Of a DNA stretch of 64,000 bases, positions 22,546-30,395 are shown in pieces. The position numbers were made by a program, and so were the translations under genes. Each line of letters starts with the position of its first letter. Within the stretch, counting starts at the first letter, position 1. The DNA comes from Saccharopolyspora soli (GTDB taxonomy: Bacteria > Actinomycetota > Actinomycetes > Mycobacteriales > Pseudonocardiaceae): the NCBI RefSeq assembly GCF_022678645.1, contig NZ_JALBWV010000005.1:124001-188000 (forward strand). Reading direction: 5' to 3'. The notes beneath the pieces are model-generated. The model did no database searches, had not been told where the DNA came from, and was given only the letters and a program-made list of their open reading frames with translations.

Positions 22546-23364
22546 TTACGGCTTGCGTCCCATGCCGCCGTAGGCGTTGCACGGCTTGTCCCGGCCAGCG
22601 TCGGACGGGTCTGGCCGCCACCGGTTGACCGGCACCATGCCGGGCTCGACCATTTCGAGTTCCGCGAAGCACTCGGCCAACTGTTCCGGCGTGCGCAGGT
22701 GGTAGGGGTGGCCCACCTCCGCCGCGCGGGCGACAGCAGCGATGTAGACCTCGTCATCGGTTCTGGCGCCGTCCAACAACACCAGATAGCTGCCTGATGG
22801 GACAGCGGCCATCAACCGGTCGAGGATCGATCGCATGGTTGCGTACTCGGGGGCGGCGTGGCCGAAGATGCCCAACAGCATGACCGCGATCGGCTCGTTG
22901 AAGTTCAGCACGTTCTGCGCGTCGGCGATGATCGTTTCGGGGTCCCGCACGTCGGCGTCGACGTAGGTCGTTACCCCTTCCGGCGTGGTGTTGGTCAGCA
23001 GTGCCCGTGCGTGGATCAGCACCAGCGGATCGTTGTCGACGTAGACGACCCGCGACTCCGGGGCGACGGATTGGGCGACCTCGTGGGTGTTCAGCTCGGT
23101 GGGCAGACCGGTGCCGATGTCGAGGAACTGCCGGATGCCAGCTTCGCCAGCCAGGTAGCGCACCGACCGGACGAGGAACTCCCGGCACTGCTGCGCGTAA
23201 CGGCGGATGGTCGGGTCGGCCTTCGCGATTTCATCGGCGGCTTCCCGGTCCGCCGCATAGTTGTCCTTGCCCCCGAGCAGGGCATTCCAGACACGCGCCG
23301 GGTGCGGCCGGTCGGATCTGATCTTTTCGGCCAGTGCCGGATTCGCTGGCGGTTCATCGACCAT
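22546..23364 (-). CDS. SAM-dependent methyltransferase, DUF574 family
   Basis: 272 residues of the actinomycete-specific DUF574 (Methyltransf_19) family. HPARVWNALLGGKDNYAADRE near residues 21-41 and the SAM loop DIGTGLPT at 82-89 are diagnostic. A GAGGAG site precedes ATG 23364. These proteins are abundant in Pseudonocardiaceae and Streptomyces; their methyl acceptors are largely unknown. It stands alone, with no clear operon partner. Confidence 0.9.
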   Translation of the reverse strand: MVDEPPANPALAEKIRSDRPHPARVWNALLGGKDNYAADREAADEIAKADPTIRRYAQQCREFLVRSVRYLAGEAGIRQFLDIGTGLPTELNTHEVAQSVAPESRVVYVDNDPLVLIHARALLTNTTPEGVTTYVDADVRDPETIIADAQNVLNFNEPIAVMLLGIFGHAAPEYATMRSILDRLMAAVPSGSYLVLLDGARTDDEVYIAAVARAAEVGHPYHLRTPEQLAECFAELEMVEPGMVPVNRWRPDPSDAGRDKPCNAYGGMGRKP

Positions 23365-23605
23365 GGGAATGAACTCCTCGTGCTTCGCTGGCGATCTTCA
23401 TCAACGAGATTGCGGAACCACGGCGTCCTGTTCGGAAAGCCGGACGCCGAGCGCGCGTGCGACCGCCGTGGCGCACAAACCCGTCCTAAGATCCACTCGG
23501 TCACGATAACCCACCGGTGCTCAGTTCAGCGCCGCTCGGTCGTCACGGCAAAGCCGGGCGATATGCCGGATATCGGCGAATTTCCACCCTTGGCTTAGAA
23601 CTCGC

Positions 23606-23836
23606 GCGGATTGGGCATGTCGAGGGGGTCGTCAGGCAAGCGGCGTCAGCCGCTTCCTCCCACCCTCGCAGCTTGCGCCGCCGCGGGTTCACGGTGGCCC
23701 ACCCCTCTGGGGTTCTCCCCGCGAGGACAGCCCCGACGTGGTGCATTGGGCATACATGATGTCGGGGATCCCACAGCGAGAAGACCTCTGAGGTTCCGCC
23801 ACCCGCACCGCCACGCAAGCCAATCCGCCCACCCTC
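23606..23836 (+). repeat. repeat family A, copy A4
   Basis: Same subtype as copy A2 (both have CCCCTCTGGGGTTCTCCCCGC in the left half). Core arms are GAGGACAGCCCCGAC (23723-23737) and GTCGGGGATCC (23761-23771). The end pairs GCGGATTGG at the left with CCAATCCGC at the right. It lies in a 751-bp gap (23365-24115) between the methyltransferase and a broken SDR; I see nothing else convincing in the rest of that gap. Confidence 0.78.
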
Positions 23837-24115
23837 TTGTTTGGAAGTTGCCCGATCCACATCGGACCTCCCGAGATCCACGCGGCTGGACCGAGACCGG
23901 ATTCGCGGCCGGTGACCCGGTCCTGCTTGAGGTGCTAACCTGACGGCCGTCGGGGGCGGCGCCCTGGACGGATTTCCAGCAGGAACGTGGTGTGCGACTT
24001 CCAGTGGCAGCGCGTCTTCTCCAAGAGGGCAGGATCAGCGACCGAGCGTTAGCGAGGACAGCTGACGTCGCGCTCATCGCCACGGCCTTGACACGCGACA
24101 AGATGGGCTTCACTG

Positions 24116-24319
24116 ATGGCTGATGCAGCCGCGGATCTTCCGGGACGCCTGTTAGCCGGGAAGACCGCTGTCGTCACCAGCGGCGGACGGGGCGCCGGAC
24201 TCAGCATCGCGACGCTTCTCGCGGGCGCGCGCATCGAGCAGGTCCCAGCCGCGCTGGCAGAACCCGATGCTCCGACAGCCGTCGCAGCTCGTCCGAACCG
24301 CCGCGCACGTGCGAAGTGA
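24116..24319 (+). pseudogene. possible SDR N-terminal fragment
   Basis: A 67-codon ORF whose first part, LAGKTAVVTSGGRGAGLSIA, looks like the first strand and cofactor loop of an SDR (the usual loop is TGGGRG; here TSGGRG). After about 30 residues the similarity ends and the frame runs into the DUF1996 gene. It may be a decayed SDR or a chance match. A TTGACA lies at 24089-24094, upstream of the start. Confidence 0.35.
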
Positions 24320-25331
24320 GAAGGCGCCCGCCGGGCAGCGGCGGAGGCGGCGTTGGTCGCCTGGCTGGATCGTAGGCACCGCCGTGCTCTGCATCGCCGC
24401 AACCCTGTTCGGCGTGGTGGGTTATCAAGCGCTGGTGGAATCCGGGCATGGCTCCCACGTCTCGGGTCACGGGAGTCGTTATGTGGACCCGGCTTATTTC
24501 GCCAATGTCACCGACTTCCCAACCGCACCACCGGCACCTGCGGTGCGGCCCGGTGGCTCGACCGGCTACTGGCGCGTCGACTGCGGCCGAAACCAAGAAG
24601 GCAGGCACAATTCCGACAACGTCGTGATCAGTCCCGGCATGGTAGGCGGTGCGCACCACGTCCACGACTACGTCGGCAACGTCTCCACTGACGCGTTCTC
24701 GACGGATCAGAGCCTCGCCGCTGCTGGCACCACATGCGGGGGCGATGACAAGTCGACCTACTTCTGGCCTGTCATGCGCATTCCAGGCGGGACGACCGGT
24801 CCGGGGGCCTACGGCAAGATCCTGGTGCCCGATGCGGTGCTGATCGAGTACCGGGGCAACCCGCTGAGCGACGTCGTGCCGATGCCGCGCTTCCTTCGGG
24901 CGGGCACCGGCAATCCGCACGGCTACACCAGCGGTGGTGTTGGCACCGAGCACGTGCAGTGGAGTTGTTCGGGCAAACGGGAGCACGTCGGGCAGCAGTA
25001 TCCCCGATGTCCGTCGGGGCAACAGGTGGTGCGGGTCTTCGATTTCCCGAGTTGTTGGAACGGTCGCACGACCGACAGCGCCGACCACCGTTCGCACCTG
25101 GTGTTCCCAGGTGCGAGTGGCGCGTGTCCGAGGGGCACGTTCCCGGTGCCGCGGCTGCACGTCGAACTCTCCTACACCCTGCCGCCCGGCGTGGACTACG
25201 CCATCGACACGTTTCCGGAGGAGCTCGACAGTCCGATCACCGACCACGCCTTCTACATCGACGTGACGTCGGAGGCGTCGATGGCGACGGTCGTGGACTG
25301 CGTGAACAGCGGTCGCCACTGCGACTCTTGA
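24267..25331 (+). CDS. DUF1996 domain-containing membrane-anchored protein
   Basis: 354 residues. A basic region (RRRRRWSP) and one membrane segment (about 33-55) anchor the protein. The remainder is a DUF1996 domain: FANVTDFPT, then HHVHDYVGN (about 130-138), then a cysteine-containing C-terminus with DFPSCWNG and RSHLVFP. DUF1996 is a secreted domain found in fungi and actinobacteria; its function is unknown. The start is uncertain; GTG 24309 (340 residues) would also keep the anchor, and neither has a convincing ribosome site. Confidence 0.82.
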   Translation: MLRQPSQLVRTAAHVRSEKAPAGQRRRRRWSPGWIVGTAVLCIAATLFGVVGYQALVESGHGSHVSGHGSRYVDPAYFANVTDFPTAPPAPAVRPGGSTGYWRVDCGRNQEGRHNSDNVVISPGMVGGAHHVHDYVGNVSTDAFSTDQSLAAAGTTCGGDDKSTYFWPVMRIPGGTTGPGAYGKILVPDAVLIEYRGNPLSDVVPMPRFLRAGTGNPHGYTSGGVGTEHVQWSCSGKREHVGQQYPRCPSGQQVVRVFDFPSCWNGRTTDSADHRSHLVFPGASGACPRGTFPVPRLHVELSYTLPPGVDYAIDTFPEELDSPITDHAFYIDVTSEASMATVVDCVNSGRHCDS

Positions 25332-25349
25332 TAGTGACCTCGGTCACAT
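25332..25349. promoter_or_regulatory. CRP-like palindrome upstream of the sigma operon
   Basis: GTGA-N6-TCAC with perfect half-sites (25334-25337 and 25344-25347), close to the CRP consensus TGTGA-N6-TCACA. It is 24 bases upstream of the ECF promoter and 106 bases before the sigma gene start. A similar site precedes the lipoprotein gene at 26803-26820. Binding by a CRP/FNR-family regulator is inferred. Confidence 0.55.
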
Positions 25350-25372
25350 TCGCCGTTCGCCGTCGATCGCGC

Positions 25373-25401
25373 TGAACCGAATATCGCCGTCGTCCGTGTG
25401 G
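25373..25401 (+). promoter_or_regulatory. ECF sigma-dependent promoter of the sigma/anti-sigma operon
   Basis: TGAACCG (25373-25379) and CCGTGTGG (25394-25401), starts 21 bases apart, match the promoter of the lipoprotein gene at 26829-26857 in both motifs, in spacing, and partly in the spacer (TCGCCG). The most likely reading is an autoregulatory promoter for the ECF factor encoded just downstream. This is inferred from the paired sequences. Confidence 0.65.
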
Positions 25402-25454
25402 CGGGCGGAGGTGCAGGGATCCCGCATCGGTGGGGTTCAGGAGGGTGGTAGTGG

Positions 25455-26000
25455 ATGGCCGGGTTGAGAACCCGTCATCGTCAGCAGGTCGCCGACGAGG
25501 CTCTCGTGCGCTCGCTGTTCGAGGAGCACGGCAAGGCGATGCTGGCGTATGCCACGAGGCTGCTCGGTGACCGTGCTGCCGCGGAGGACGTCGTGCAGGA
25601 AGCGCTGGTGCGCGCCTGGCGGCATCCCGACAGCCTGGTCAACGGGAAAGGCTCGGTACGGGGCTGGTTGCTGACCGTGGTGCGCAACCTCGTCACGGAC
25701 AAGGTGCGAGCACGCGCCGCACGGCCAGCGGAAGTGGCGGAGACACCCAGCACTGTTGCGGTGGATCGTGACCACGCCGACCGGGTGGTGGACACGATGG
25801 TGGTAATGGCGGCTTTGGACAATCTGTCTCCCGAGCACCGCGAGGTGCTGGAACACGTTTACCTGCACGGCCGTTCCGTCGGGGAGACCGCCGAGGCGTT
25901 GGGGATACCACCGGGCACGGTGAAGTCGCGGTCGTACTACGGACTGCGCGCACTGCGAGAACATTTCCAGCCACAACGATTCGGGGCGGGGGTTGCGTGA
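25455..26000 (+). CDS. ECF-family RNA polymerase sigma factor
   Basis: 181 residues. Region 2 lies at about 18-85 (LFEEHGKAMLAYATRLLGDRAAAEDVVQEALVRAWRH) and region 4 at about 118-172 (LSPEHREVLEHVYLHGRSVGETAEALGIPPGTVKSR), with no region 3 or 1. The next gene overlaps it (TGATG) and encodes a zinc-type anti-sigma factor, so the pair acts as a signal-controlled switch. Two matching promoters upstream of this gene and of the lipoprotein gene give it a predicted two-unit regulon in the window. Confidence 0.92.
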   Translation: MAGLRTRHRQQVADEALVRSLFEEHGKAMLAYATRLLGDRAAAEDVVQEALVRAWRHPDSLVNGKGSVRGWLLTVVRNLVTDKVRARAARPAEVAETPSTVAVDRDHADRVVDTMVVMAALDNLSPEHREVLEHVYLHGRSVGETAEALGIPPGTVKSRSYYGLRALREHFQPQRFGAGVA

Positions 26001-26710
26001 TGAGCACGTCGTACAACCACCATTTCGACCTCGAAGCGTTCGTGACCGGCGACGTGGACGCGGCGCAGCGCCGGGATGTCGAAGAGCACCTGGCGACCTG
26101 CGCGGAGTGCCGGGAGGAGGTGGAGTCGTTGCGTGAAATGGAGAAGTTCCTCGGAGAACTGCCGCCCGAGGCGCTGCTGGACGGGCCGCCGGACGACGCG
26201 GACTTGCTGCTGCAACGCACCTTGCGACAAGTGCGCTCGGAATCGTCCAATGCGCGGGGACGTGGTCGGTTGCTGACGTCGGCGGCAGCGGTGATGGTCG
26301 CGGCCGCCGCTTTGGGAGCAGGAGTGTGGATCGGCGGGTCGGGAGACGACAGCGGTTCGCACCTAGCCGCGCCTCCCCCGCCCGCGCCGACCACCGAGGC
26401 GACCGGGATCCGCTTCGCCAGCGGCACGAACTCCGCCACCGGCGCGCGGATCACCTTCCGCATGACCCCGGCTGTCGGCTGGACGCAGGTGAACGCGTCG
26501 GTCTCCGGAATCCCGGCAGGGGAGAAATGTCGGCTCGTGGTGATCGGCAAGGACGGCAGCCGTGAAGTCGCGGGCGGCTGGGTGGTGTCGAACAAGGGTG
26601 AGAAGGACGGCGTGAACCTCGACGGTTCGGCTCCCATCGATCCAGAGAACGTGTCCTCGGTGCTCGTCGAGAACACCGAGGGCCACGAGTTCGTGTCGGC
26701 CGCGTTGTAA
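26000..26710 (+). CDS. membrane anti-sigma factor with ZAS zinc motif
   Basis: 236 residues. The zinc-binding anti-sigma motif has H30, C34 and C37 in EEHLATCAECRE. A single membrane helix spans about 91-112, with a C-terminal extracytoplasmic part (about 113-236) that would sense the signal. ATG 26000 overlaps the sigma stop; an adjacent GTG at 25997 would add one residue. It binds and holds the sigma factor until released. Confidence 0.88.
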   Translation: MSTSYNHHFDLEAFVTGDVDAAQRRDVEEHLATCAECREEVESLREMEKFLGELPPEALLDGPPDDADLLLQRTLRQVRSESSNARGRGRLLTSAAAVMVAAAALGAGVWIGGSGDDSGSHLAAPPPPAPTTEATGIRFASGTNSATGARITFRMTPAVGWTQVNASVSGIPAGEKCRLVVIGKDGSREVAGGWVVSNKGEKDGVNLDGSAPIDPENVSSVLVENTEGHEFVSAAL

Positions 26711-26722
26711 CCTCCGCCCACA

Positions 26723-26771
26723 GGCGCCTCCCGTCTCTCCATTTTGGACTTGAGACGGGAGGCGTCTTTTT
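26723..26771 (+). terminator. intrinsic terminator after the anti-sigma gene
   Basis: A 15-bp stem GGCGCCTCCCGTCTC / GAGACGGGAGGCGTC (one mismatch) with a 14-base loop, followed by a run of five T. It ends the sigma/anti-sigma transcript 12 bases after the stop codon and isolates it from the lipoprotein gene. Confidence 0.85.
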
Positions 26772-26802
26772 GTTGCATGGAAAGGAGATTGCCAATACCT
26801 TC

Positions 26803-26820
26803 TTGTGACCGCGATCACAA
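26803..26820. promoter_or_regulatory. CRP-like palindrome upstream of the lipoprotein gene
   Basis: TTGTGACCGCGATCACAA is a near-perfect palindrome and matches the CRP consensus TGTGA-N6-TCACA exactly at the half-sites. It ends 8 bases before the ECF promoter. Its partner at 25332-25349 lies upstream of the sigma operon. Confidence 0.65.
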
Positions 26821-26828
26821 ACGTTCGA

Positions 26829-26857
26829 TGAACCGCCCTTCGCCGGGCTCCGTGTGG
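26829..26857 (+). promoter_or_regulatory. ECF sigma-dependent promoter of the lipoprotein gene
   Basis: TGAACCG (26829-26835) and CCGTGTGG (26850-26857), starts 21 bases apart, with TCGCCG in the spacer, as in the sigma operon promoter at 25373-25401. The distance to the ATG at 26913 leaves a 5' leader of about 50 bases. Confidence 0.68.
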
Positions 26858-26912
26858 ATGGTGTCAACGGCTTAACGAACCGAAAAGCTGGCTCTCACAG
26901 GGAGAAACCACA

Positions 26913-27821
26913 ATGCTTCGTAAACGAGTCGCGATTCTCGCTGTCCTGGTGGCGACCGGCGCTGCGGCACTGACCGGATGCACCGCGGCGGACGGACTGC
27001 GTGGCGCGCTCGCCGACCCGGGGACCGCGGAAGATCTGCGGTCCGCAGTCAGCTTCCTCAACGGTACCGCGAAAGACAACGGCGCGAACATGACCACGGG
27101 TGACATGTACAAGGGTCCGCGCGATGACAAACCGGCGTCGAAGTGGGTGCAGCTCACCCGCGGCTCCGCAGGGGGCCTTAGTCCGATCGTGCAAGACGCT
27201 GCTGGCCGGACGCTGTACCGCTTCGACGAGGACAGCAACAATCCGCCGAAGTCCAATTGCAACGACAAGTGCGCGAAGACCTGGTACCCGGTGCGCGTCG
27301 AACAAGGTTCACGCGTTTTCGTCAAGGGTGTTCCCGCCGAGGAAGTCGGCGTCCTGACACGCGCTGATGGCACCCGTCAGCTGACGCTGAACGGCTGGGG
27401 TCTCTACACCTTCAGCGGCGACAAGGAGCCGGGCGACACCAACGGCCAGGGCAAGGACAACACCTGGTTCGCCGTCACCCCCACCGGCGGCAAGGCGATG
27501 TCGGACAACGGTGGCAGCGATACCGACCAGGAGTCCAGCGCGCCGGAGCCGGACGTGACCCTCGGCGACGGCAGCGCGATCCTGGACAGCGGCAAGAACT
27601 TCAGCGAGCCCAACGGGTCCGTCGGCGTGGCAGGTCCGGGATGCGCCGAGGTTCCCCAACCCGACCTGGTGCGCTCGATCCAGCTCAACGGCGGCCCGGT
27701 GAAGCTCTGGAAGGGGCCGAACTGCACCGGCGAGTCGACCGTGATCATCGACAGCGTGGCCGACCTGGACACCATCGGCTTCGACAAGCAGGTGGCCTCC
27801 ATCCGATTCGGCGACGAATGA
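26913..27821 (+). CDS. SCO0930-family lipoprotein
   Basis: 302 residues. Lipobox LTGC gives acylation at C23. Two COG4315-type repeats follow: GRTLYRFDEDSNNPPKSNCN with a CxxxC (about 102-125) and NGWGLYTFSGDKEPGD (about 159-174), a secreted lipoprotein repeat with unknown ligand. The C-terminal part (about 240-302) is compact, with two cysteines. GAG at the RBS precedes ATG 26913. It is the predicted target of the upstream ECF sigma factor. Confidence 0.85.
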   Translation: MLRKRVAILAVLVATGAAALTGCTAADGLRGALADPGTAEDLRSAVSFLNGTAKDNGANMTTGDMYKGPRDDKPASKWVQLTRGSAGGLSPIVQDAAGRTLYRFDEDSNNPPKSNCNDKCAKTWYPVRVEQGSRVFVKGVPAEEVGVLTRADGTRQLTLNGWGLYTFSGDKEPGDTNGQGKDNTWFAVTPTGGKAMSDNGGSDTDQESSAPEPDVTLGDGSAILDSGKNFSEPNGSVGVAGPGCAEVPQPDLVRSIQLNGGPVKLWKGPNCTGESTVIIDSVADLDTIGFDKQVASIRFGDE

Positions 27822-27849
27822 GCCATCATCCGGGGGGGTAAGGGGGAAA

Positions 27850-27889
27850 GCGGAGCCGGAGCGTGCGCGGGGGCGCGCTCCGGCTCCGC
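27850..27889 (+). terminator. terminator-like hairpin after the lipoprotein gene
   Basis: A perfect 14-bp stem GCGGAGCCGGAGCG / CGCTCCGGCTCCGC with a 12-base loop, 28 bases after the stop codon. The following T tract is weak (GTTTC), as in many actinomycete terminators. Confidence 0.7.
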
Positions 27890-27959
27890 CGCGTTTCGCC
27901 TCGTTGTCCATACAGGACCAGGACTGCCGCCGCGATCCCGCCGAGCCGTTGCGAGCCGC

Positions 27960-28241
27960 ATGCCGACGGGTGTTATCGAAACGATAGTGAAGTTTGTAGG
28001 CGCAACAACTCATACTGGTTGGGTGGTCGATCAGTTGCACGGCGAGTACGAGAAAGCCCGAGGCCATCTCGGCGCCCTTAAGCAGTGCCTGGACAACCTC
28101 GATGTGAGTCCAGAGTGGAGCAATTCGCTGCAGCGGCTGGTCCGGGAACTGACCGACCAGCTTGAGCACGCCGTCGACCAGGCACAACCACCGCAAGCGC
28201 AACGGCGCCGTTACCAAACCAGGCCGCCACGGCTGCGGTAG
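27960..28241 (+). CDS. small hypothetical helical protein
   Basis: 93 codons from an ATG without a convincing ribosome site. The protein is mostly helical: residues about 25-75 have regularly spaced leucines (LHGEYEKARGHLGALKQCLD, then LQRLVRELTDQLEHAVDQ) suggesting a helical hairpin or coiled coil, and a basic tail follows. It lies between a terminator and a decayed gene, in a 506-bp stretch (27822-28327) otherwise empty. No family recognised; it may be real or a chance ORF. Confidence 0.42.
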   Translation: MPTGVIETIVKFVGATTHTGWVVDQLHGEYEKARGHLGALKQCLDNLDVSPEWSNSLQRLVRELTDQLEHAVDQAQPPQAQRRRYQTRPPRLR

Positions 28242-28327
28242 AAGGTCGTGGCGAAATGGCGAATCTGGCGCTGAGCGCGGATTCAACCGCACGGTGCTGT
28301 TCTCGTGCGTTCCCCGGTGCGGCGGTA

Positions 28328-28847
28328 TCAGCGCGGCGCGGCGAAATTCAGCACCGCCTCGACGAACGCCGCCGGATTCTCCTCCGGGATCCAGTGCGCC
28401 GTAGGTGGCACGCGCACCCCGGTGACGTCCTCGGCGACCTCGCGCGCCATCTCCGCCATGAGCTCTCCGGTCGTGCTGGTCATGCCGCCCATGGCCAGCA
28501 CCGGTACGGCCAGCTTGCCGTGGCGCTCCAAGGCGGCGCGGTTGTCCGCGGCGTCCTGGTCGAAGGAGCGGTAGAGCTCGAAACCGGCCCGCATCGCACC
28601 CGGCGCGGAGTACGCCTCGACGTAGCCGTCGAAATCCTCCGGGGGGGATCGCCGACGGGTCGGCGATGCGTGCGTTGAAGAAAGCCTGCAGGTAGGCGCG
28701 TTCCCGCCCGGCGACCAGCATTTCGGCCACGTCGCGGGCACCGTGGAAGGCGAAGTACCACACCCGCGGATCGACGCGGATTCGATCGAACACGGCGGTG
28801 CCCGGCAGTGGGGCGTCCGCGAGGACGAGCGGAGCACCACGATCCAC
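28328..28847 (-). pseudogene. truncated, frameshifted alpha/beta hydrolase
   Basis: The second half of an epoxide-hydrolase-like alpha/beta hydrolase. The first frame reads LPGTAVFDRIRVDPRVWYFAFH and the second contains AVPVLAMGGMTSTTG and a C-terminal histidine in PTAHWIPEENPAAF. A run of seven G (28641-28647) splits them; removing one restores IPPEDFDGY. The first ~100 residues, with the oxyanion hole and nucleophile elbow, are missing. Two separate lesions mean it is not functional. Confidence 0.85.
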
Positions 28848-28865
28848 CGCAAGCCGAGGTCCGGC

Positions 28866-30116
28866 TCAACTGCCCGCGAGGTCCGCGGGGGTCGCCTCGG
28901 GCGTGCTGGCGGGGCGCCCGAGGCGATTGGAGATCTTCGCCGTGGTGACGAAGGAGATCGCGACTATGGCGATCAACAAGAGCCCAACAGTGATCACTCC
29001 GCCGTCGACCACCGGTTCCTCCGAGCCGATCTCCGCCCGGGCCGACCCGGTCAGGAACGTGAGCACGAACAGCACACCGAGACCCAGCACGGCCTCCACC
29101 GCGACGATTCGCGGAAACACGCGCACGGCCAGGCGGAACACCGAGCCTTCCGCACCGGCGGCGCGAGCATGCGCGATGCGCGGCATCAGGATGAACTCGT
29201 TCACCGCGCCGATCGTGACCATGGTGCCCACCAGAGATAGCTTGACCAGGAGGAACCGGCCGAACTCGGTGGTGAGCAGCGCACCGATGCCGCCGACGTA
29301 CTTCCAGGCCAGCCACGATCCGCTGACCACCATGCCGCCCACGGCCGTCAGCGCGACGATGCTGAACCTCGACCAGATCTGCGCCCAGACGCCTCCCGCA
29401 CCCGCGGTGAGGCCGCGATAGGCCGTGGCGACGAGAGTGAGCGTGGCGATCCCACCGACCCAAGTGGACACCGACAGCACGTGCACGTGGTCGAGGATGC
29501 TGCCCAGGACGCTGTCGAACGTTGACGCGCTCGGATCGGTCGGCACCCACGTGACGGCATAAGCGATGAAGGCGATGACGTAGCCCGCGCTGGCGATGCG
29601 CGAGGTGTTGCGGTGCAGGCTGGATTTCCAGAGGAAGATGAGCACCACCGCCGACAGCGCCCAAAGGCCGTACTGCAGCGCCGCCTCGGCACCAACGGAT
29701 ATCCACTCCCCGTCCTGCGCGGGCGCGGTGAGGTAGTCGATGACCCGCCCCGGGCGCACGGCCTCGGAGTACGGGATCTCATGGCCTTTGATCCGTGCTC
29801 CCTTCCCGGCGAGCTGGAAGTACAGCGCGACCAGGAACCACGTGCCGATGGCGGCGAGCACCAGCGCGGCGCGGCGGCGCAAGACGTCCCGGTCGCCCGG
29901 GTTCACCGACGAGCGGGCCAGTACGGGGCTCACCACCAGCACGTAGAGCAGAGTGCCCCCGAACGTCCCGATCAAGCCGACGAAGTAGGCGATCTTCGTG
30001 ATGATCCGCCACGCCTCGGGTGCCGGGTTCGGATCTTCCGCCGCGAGTTGCGACAACACCTGTAACAGCACCGTCTCCTCCTCAGGCCGTTCAACCGGAG
30101 TAAACGTAGCAGCCAC
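28866..30116 (-). CDS. CopD-domain copper resistance/uptake membrane protein
   Basis: 416 residues from GTG 30116, with about eight to nine membrane helices. The segment HVHVLSVSTWVGGIATL (about 210-226) is the conserved CopD histidine/tryptophan helix, and HE and HA positions supply other possible metal ligands. CopD proteins move copper across the membrane, often with CopC, which is absent here. Two inverted repeats just upstream (30106-30152) are a likely operator for a metal-responsive repressor. Confidence 0.86.
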   Translation of the reverse strand: MAATFTPVERPEEETVLLQVLSQLAAEDPNPAPEAWRIITKIAYFVGLIGTFGGTLLYVLVVSPVLARSSVNPGDRDVLRRRAALVLAAIGTWFLVALYFQLAGKGARIKGHEIPYSEAVRPGRVIDYLTAPAQDGEWISVGAEAALQYGLWALSAVVLIFLWKSSLHRNTSRIASAGYVIAFIAYAVTWVPTDPSASTFDSVLGSILDHVHVLSVSTWVGGIATLTLVATAYRGLTAGAGGVWAQIWSRFSIVALTAVGGMVVSGSWLAWKYVGGIGALLTTEFGRFLLVKLSLVGTMVTIGAVNEFILMPRIAHARAAGAEGSVFRLAVRVFPRIVAVEAVLGLGVLFVLTFLTGSARAEIGSEEPVVDGGVITVGLLLIAIVAISFVTTAKISNRLGRPASTPEATPADLAGS

Positions 30117-30132
30117 TACGAAGAATGACCAC

Positions 30133-30152
30133 TATGTAGCGACCGCTACATA
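30133..30152. promoter_or_regulatory. perfect 20-bp palindromic operator upstream of copD
   Basis: TATGTAGCG-AC-CGCTACATA, perfect in both arms, 17 bases from the copD start, with a second imperfect one at the start itself (CGTAG-N6-CTACG, 30105-30120). The TGTAG/CTACA half-sites resemble operators of BlaI/CopY-type repressors in actinobacteria. No such regulator gene is next to it. Confidence 0.6.
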
Positions 30153-30395
30153 CCCGCCTCGGTGATCAGCCTCCTGGGGACGCCGCCCCCGAACGCGTCG
30201 GACGATCAGCGCAAACGCGCCTCCGACGAATCGCAGCGCGGCTGCGACCTGATGGCGCAATTCGGCCACGCGACCTTGGCACCGGCAACGGCCCGGCCAA
30301 CAATCCGAACACCAATGGCCGCTTGACTGGATGGACCAATCATCCAATGATCCCTCTGCTCAGTTCCCCGCCGATGTGGAGTGGGTGATCCGGCG

